The notes beneath the pieces are model-generated. The model did no database searches. It was not told the origin of the DNA and saw only the letters and a list, made by a program, of their open reading frames with translations. Shown in pieces: positions 49,801-56,300 of a DNA stretch of 64,000 nt; position 1 is the stretch's first letter, and each line of letters opens with the position of its first letter. Origin of the DNA: Tretioscincus oriximinensis. Lineage: Eukaryota > Chordata > Lepidosauria > Squamata > Gymnophthalmidae. Location of the stretch: positions 1,477,604 to 1,541,603 of the forward strand of contig JAJVDF010000215.1 of the NCBI GenBank assembly GCA_022410635.1. Reading direction: 5' to 3'. The position numbers were made by a program, and so were the translations under genes.

Positions 49801-50354
49801 TAGAGACTGGGCAGCCATCTTATGTGCAGTAAGCTCCTCTCATCTTATGTGCAGTGGCAGACCTGCTGCCATTGCTAATTGCAGGTATTTAGCTAGTATA
49901 GTTTTTTCAGCAATGTCTTTGAAACTGCACTATATCTTTGGATAGTGCTTCCATACTGTGATATCCCTATGATTGTGCTATGAGGTGTCTTCCCCTGAGT
50001 GCTACCAAGAACTCCTTGGGACTCTGTAATGACCTTCGACTGTCACTGGCTTCCAGCACTGACCATTGAAAATGCAAGAATCCATCTTTGCAAGCGCACG
50101 TGTGAGAGACAAAGGAAGGAAGGATTAGATGTCATAGAAATGCCACAGATAATGGTAGAATCAAGGATCACTGCCCATGGCTGTGGAACCACAAAGCACA
50201 GTGAGGAAATAGTGGATCTATGGGGCAAAGAACTCCAAAATAGCCAGTTGAGTTCCAGTTAGTATTTGGGTAAAAGATTATCTGGAAATAGCAAATGCTG
50301 CAGGTTGCACAAGAAAACAGAATCTACTACTGTGACTGTGACTGTGACTGTGAC

Positions 50355-50394
<40 letters not shown>

Positions 50395-53300
50395 TAATAA
50401 AAAACATGGCATTATCTATGCACTTTCCAGGAAGAAGAAGAAGAGGAAGAAGAAGAGGAAGAAGAGGAAGAAGAGAAAGAAGAGGAAGAGGAAGAACTGG
50501 ATTATTATATCCCACTTTTCTCACCTTTCAAACGGACTCAAAGCGGCTTACAAGGGTATTTTTGCTGGAAGGCTGACACTCTTATCTTTCACACCAGGCT
50601 GTGGTGGTTCCCACTTATCTATTTGCTTTCAAACAGTTGGGTTGGCATAGGCTACAGGCTAGAGGAAAGTGAGCTATTCCGTGCCTGCACCTTTTTCTTT
50701 ATATTCCAAAGAGCCAACTTTCGAGACCAAAGCAGTCAGGTGCTGATATTTAAAGTTTATCAGTGCAGACTGGAAAATGCCCAGAAGGCACCTCTTGAAC
50801 AATGCTTGGCTGAACCCAAACAAGACTATCTTTGTCCCAGGTAAGCTTGCATCACTAGATGCACTTCAGAATTAAGCTGTCACTGCCTTTTCCTTCTGCT
50901 GCATACTGTTTTGCATTTTTATATGCTCTGGAGAACTATTGTTGCATAATCTGCAGGATATGTTGACAGACAGAGGTGGTTTCAGTAGCAGTGTGGTCCT
51001 CTCCCAGAAATGCCAGCTGAATGGTTAAAGAAATATTTTCTCAATTACAGTAACATTTGTAGTTTCTGACTTTGAAGTGGACTTGGGGAAAGGCTTGGGA
51101 AGTCTTTTGTCATCAAGGGGGTAAAAGAGAAAGTATAATGGTTATCTAAGCTGCACTCAAGAAACAGAGCAGGTTATTCAAGACTAACTCCACAAATGAC
51201 ACAGAGTATGAATGCTAGTTGCCTCACACAACCAGGCATGTGAGGCTGAAACCTGTTCCGGCAAGCAGAGAGATCAACGACATGACTAGCTAAGTTAGGG
51301 ACTGGAACATCTGAATTTGCTTCTTCGCCTCCAAACGGAAAATAAGACCAGTTTATAGCTGGGGTTGTGTGTTTGTACTGGGAACTTACTTGCAAAGCAA
51401 AGAGAAAATATTCTAGGCTCTCCCTCCCATGCAGACTTGTGCTTACAACTATAAATCAGGAAGTGAAATTAAAATGTACGGGCACAGAAAAAAATCCCAC
51501 CTTTCATTTTCATTTTATATTTAACTTTCAAGATTTGTTGTTTTGTTAGAGGAGTTTATTTCTCTTAGGAGATCCTTGGGGCAGAAGAACCCCAGAAGTT
51601 ATCAGTGGGATAAAGGCTGAATCACAAAATACATATCTTAGTCCCTGTCCCCAATGAGCTTTATTGTGAGTTATACGTCACTACTCAGCTTGGCCATCCA
51701 CCGGCCAGTGTAGACTATGGCAGGCTCCTATTCTGAAATATAGCCCAGAATAGAGCTCACTGAGGACAGGGCCAAAATATATTTATGAGAACAACTTGGA
51801 AACAAAACAAAAAAGTCATAGGTATGTATATGCCCTTATCTGCTTATTAAGAATGATTAGTCTTGTATTCATATTTGCACTTCATTGCCCTGTGGATGGA
51901 CATGGTTATAGCTTAACTGCAGAAGATCTGCTTTAAAAACACCTCAAGTTCAGTCTGTGGCTTATTTTTCTGGAAGAAGACAATTGCATACCAGTTTGTA
52001 TATTTGTCTAGAAAAAATAAAAGGGTTGGTCCTTTCCAATTCAATGAATATACCCAGAACTCTTTGAATGAAATAAAATGCCAAGAATAAATAGTAAGAT
52101 GAAGTTATTAGCAGTCAGTCAGCAGTCTAGATAACTTTAAGATAGGAACCAATTCACAAAGGGCAGGTGCATCAATGGCTTTTTGCTGGGAGTTGAGATT
52201 AAACTTTCACCTTTTCCTACTGCTTGAGAATGCCCAGGTGCAGTTGGTGGGTCTCTGTGTAAGGATGCTGAATTAGATGGGATGNATTTCTTGGAGTCAC
52301 AATAGTCCCTGAAGGCTCTGCGATTGGACAATATTTGGACAAATCCTAGGGGCTGGAATGATGTCATCAACATTCTAAAGCCAGAACCCAGGCAGGCAGA
52401 AGTTGCCATGGAACTGAGCAGAGCACAGCAACAGGAACAGAGAAGGAACAATACAGGAAGAGGGAAAGAGGAACATGAAGGGGAAGGAAGAGTAAGCTAG
52501 TCCCCCCCCCTCTCCCCGGTTGCTTTGAACGCAGGCAATGGGCTTATTCCACTAGTGTTCTAATATTCTTGATGCATAAAGGAATTAACAATAGAAAAAT
52601 TTCACAGGTGGATAAAAGCGATCAGAAGAAGGAAAGTGATGCATTGAGAAAAGGGCTGAATGCGATGTCTACTATAGGCAGTGGATTGTGGAAGCAGGGC
52701 TAACAGCTGAGCCCACAGCTATTTGAGGACAAAGATGACTGTGTCCCAAGCTGGGCCTGTGCTTTTTGACTTGGTATAATGACTCAAGTAAAGTGGAAAA
52801 TGTCAACCCATCACCAGCAATGAGAGAAGATGTAGTTCTCAGTTCGGTTAGCTCTAAATAACTTGTGCTCCAAATAACTAAAGGAACTCCTTCTCTCTTA
52901 TCAACCTGCCCTTGCCCTAAGATCTGCAAAAAAGGCCCTCCTGACTGTATTACCTTAGTGGCAAAGGGAATGGAATGTGGGACAGGGTCTTCTCCATGGC
53001 AGCCCTATAGAAAAGTCTCCTCCTTGAGGTATGTCAATCACCATATCTGTATGCATGCCGAAAACACTTGAAGATGCACTTCTTTACCTGGCCTTTGGCT
53101 GAAAAAACTGCTCTCCCTTCCCTTTCCTCAGATACTGTTGTTTTAATATGTTAATTTGGGTTTTAGTGTTAACTGCCCTGGCAGTATAGAAATGTAAATA
53201 AATAAATATCCTGAGATGATAGAAAGCTTTTTTGCTAGGCATTAGAAATCTTGTATCTCGTGCATTGCACATGACTTCCAGCGAAAGTGACAAAATTCAA

Positions 53301-56300
53301 GATGTCATGCCTGGAACCAGGAATCAGAACATGCCATCATTCATGATGTCATTTTCCATTCCAGAAACCAGAAGTGGGGGGACACACACCGTACAAGGTA
53401 CAAGAATTGCCGTTGGATCGTGCCTCTACAAATCTGGGGATCTCGTGCAAATGTGCAAGGGAAACCTACAATTTATTTCTTTTCTCTTCTTCAACTTATG
53501 TTTTTATTATTACAAGTACATTTTCTTAAACCTCAGTAATGCATGTTAGGTAACTGTTGCAGCACATCTAATGTGCTTAGATGTAACAGATCACTGAAAC
53601 ACCTTACTGAGGCTGCACAAAGAGGGCCTCAGACTGAGAATTGACATGGACACCAACTTCCGTTTCTAGATTAAACATGGAAAATGAGGGGATGAGGAAG
53701 AATAGATTATTCTTAGAAACTGGCAGCTTTTCCGTGTTAGTAGAAAAATGCTTCTTTAGGATCGATGGTGTGAAATGAAACTACTGGTATTTTAACCAGA
53801 TAAGCTATCAAAAAATTCTTTCAGAAATTCTGAAAGATCACACCAAATAATGTACCTGCAGTTGCTTTTTCTGTGCACTATCAACCCACAAATTGACCTA
53901 TCCCTAATTTGGATTATCATAACCCCATAGTCTGTTTCAGCAATAGGAACGAAATATAAATAAATGTTTAGCTTCTCTGGAACGCTTTTGGAAAAAGAAA
54001 GGAAGAGAGAGTTATGTTTATACTGTTTTTTAATTCTTATGTTTATCTTTTTACTTTCTAAAATCAGTCTGACCGATGGGATAGAAACAAAGTAAGTAAG
54101 TAAACTGCAGCACGAAACTGATGCAAGTTTGGCAGTGAAATTGCACTTGAGAATAACAAAACCTTGGAGGGTTCTATATTTTACTGGAAATCCTTAAAGT
54201 TTGCAGGATGTATTCAAAGGAAAGAAAGAAAAGCCATTTTTATATCGGTCCTTGTCCAGAACACAGGAATTCAAGGACCACAGGACACGACCACAATAGC
54301 ATTGTAATTGGATCTTCTTTGTTTCTTTGTTTTAAAAGACCTATCAAATCTCACAACCTGTCCATAAGATGACTGAATCCGACATATCTTGGCACATGAT
54401 ATTCCAGTGTGGAGTCAGAAGTGTTAAAAGGACTCATTCTCTCAGCTGTCTAGCAGTACGTGGAAAATCAATGTTGGCTTGTCAGCTGAGAGATTATAGC
54501 CTCAAAAACAGGTGACAGCCAAGCATGATTTTTTACATGGCAATTCAAGTCTCCATTTCATAAAGTGATTGATCCCATTAGAACAGTATTCTTTAGGAAA
54601 ACGTAAAATGAAAATGCATTGGAAAAAACCAAAACAGTCCAACAAGTAGGTACACTTGAGGGCCACGCAAAAATATGATAAGCAAAGAATAGAATGGGAA
54701 TACAGCATCCTTTAAAAATGCACAAATGACTTTGGCAAGAATGCTCAGTATTGCAAAATTTTGTTCCAGCCCCAGGAAGCAAACTGGCCATTAGTATGAA
54801 GAGAAAACCTATGCTGAATACTTCTGGAAGTGCAGACAAATTAAGTATATCCATCTCCACACTTTATGTCCACAGAACATGCTATAGTAAAACAAGGTGA
54901 ATTTACTTGCACTTAAGTCTTATTCTGGGNTATATCTTGGAATACGGAACTGCCATCTGCATGCTAGTGTAGACTATGGCATGTCCTGAATTAGCCTTGC
55001 CATAATCTACACAGGAACGTGGATAGTACCCCTATTCTGAGTGTAGCCCAGAGTATGGCAAAGTTAAAACTTACCCACAGACAAAATTGTCTGAGAGGAC
55101 CAAGTGTAGAAGGAAGACTGCATCTATCTCAAATAGCATCAAGTATGGAAGTCCTCTGGACAAGGCCAACCCTACTCACAACTTTAGGCTTACCAGTTTN
55201 CTATAAATTCATTAAAGTGCTTGAACCTTGCATTCTAGCAGAATTCTATCATTTTAGAAGTCTAACACACAGTTCTCATCTAGAGTTGCAAAATATACAT
55301 TTTGAAAGGAAATATAATTCTTGTGGTATCCTTGCTAGGCAGAGTGAAAAATTGAGGTCTGGACTATTCCCTTTTTAGACTGCTCTCATACATAGCAGAA
55401 AAGAAAATCAGTTAAAAAACATCTCACGTTATGTAGCCTTCACCTTCTTAGGTTTCCAACTTTTAATCTCCCTTCTTGGCCTAACATGTTACGTGAGGTG
55501 GACTGACCCTTGAATAATCCCACTGGTGAGACAGCATTAAGTTGCCTCAGAAGCTCGAGTCAGACCCATAATTTTAATCCATCTCCAAACTGGATTAAAC
55601 CAGAGTTTTACCTGGTTTAGACCAGTTCTTCAGGACTCAAGTCAGATTAAACGGACCCATGTGACTCCAGACAAATGTCTAAGGCTGTACTCAGCCTTAG
55701 ATATTAGCCTTTAGTGGGATCACATCAATTTCTCTGACACCATTATTGTTGCAAATTTTAGACCCACCTTGGTCATTTAACAATATCTAGTGGCAGGAAG
55801 AAAGTGAACTGGGTAATGGATTGTAGATTTTCTCTTTAAAATCCTTCTCTTTAGCCCTGGTCATATCTTTGATTTTAAGCTTTCTTTCATTCGTCTTCAG
55901 TCCTGAATAAAATAAATGACGTTTTTCTAGACTGAACCTCATTCTTCACGTCGGAAAGTGAACGGAAGAAGATTTGAAGTAAAGCAGACCTAGTTGAGCA
56001 GAAGCTTAAGGACTGTCCCAACACATATTTTTCATCAATCTTCCTGCTTTAGTCCAATTCTTCAGGACTGAAAATGGATAAAAAAAATGTGTTGGAACAG
56101 CACTTTAATNTCTTTCCAGAAAGTTTTTTTGAAACATTTTTGCTCCTTAAACCTTTGAGTCTCACCAATCCCCCCACATCATGATTATACCGACATGTAG
56201 AAGTAAAAAAACGAAGAAGAACCACACAGTCCCTGTCCCCACTGAGCCTTATTCTGGGGTATATCTCGGTAAGAAGCTTGGTCATTCACATGCCAGTATA

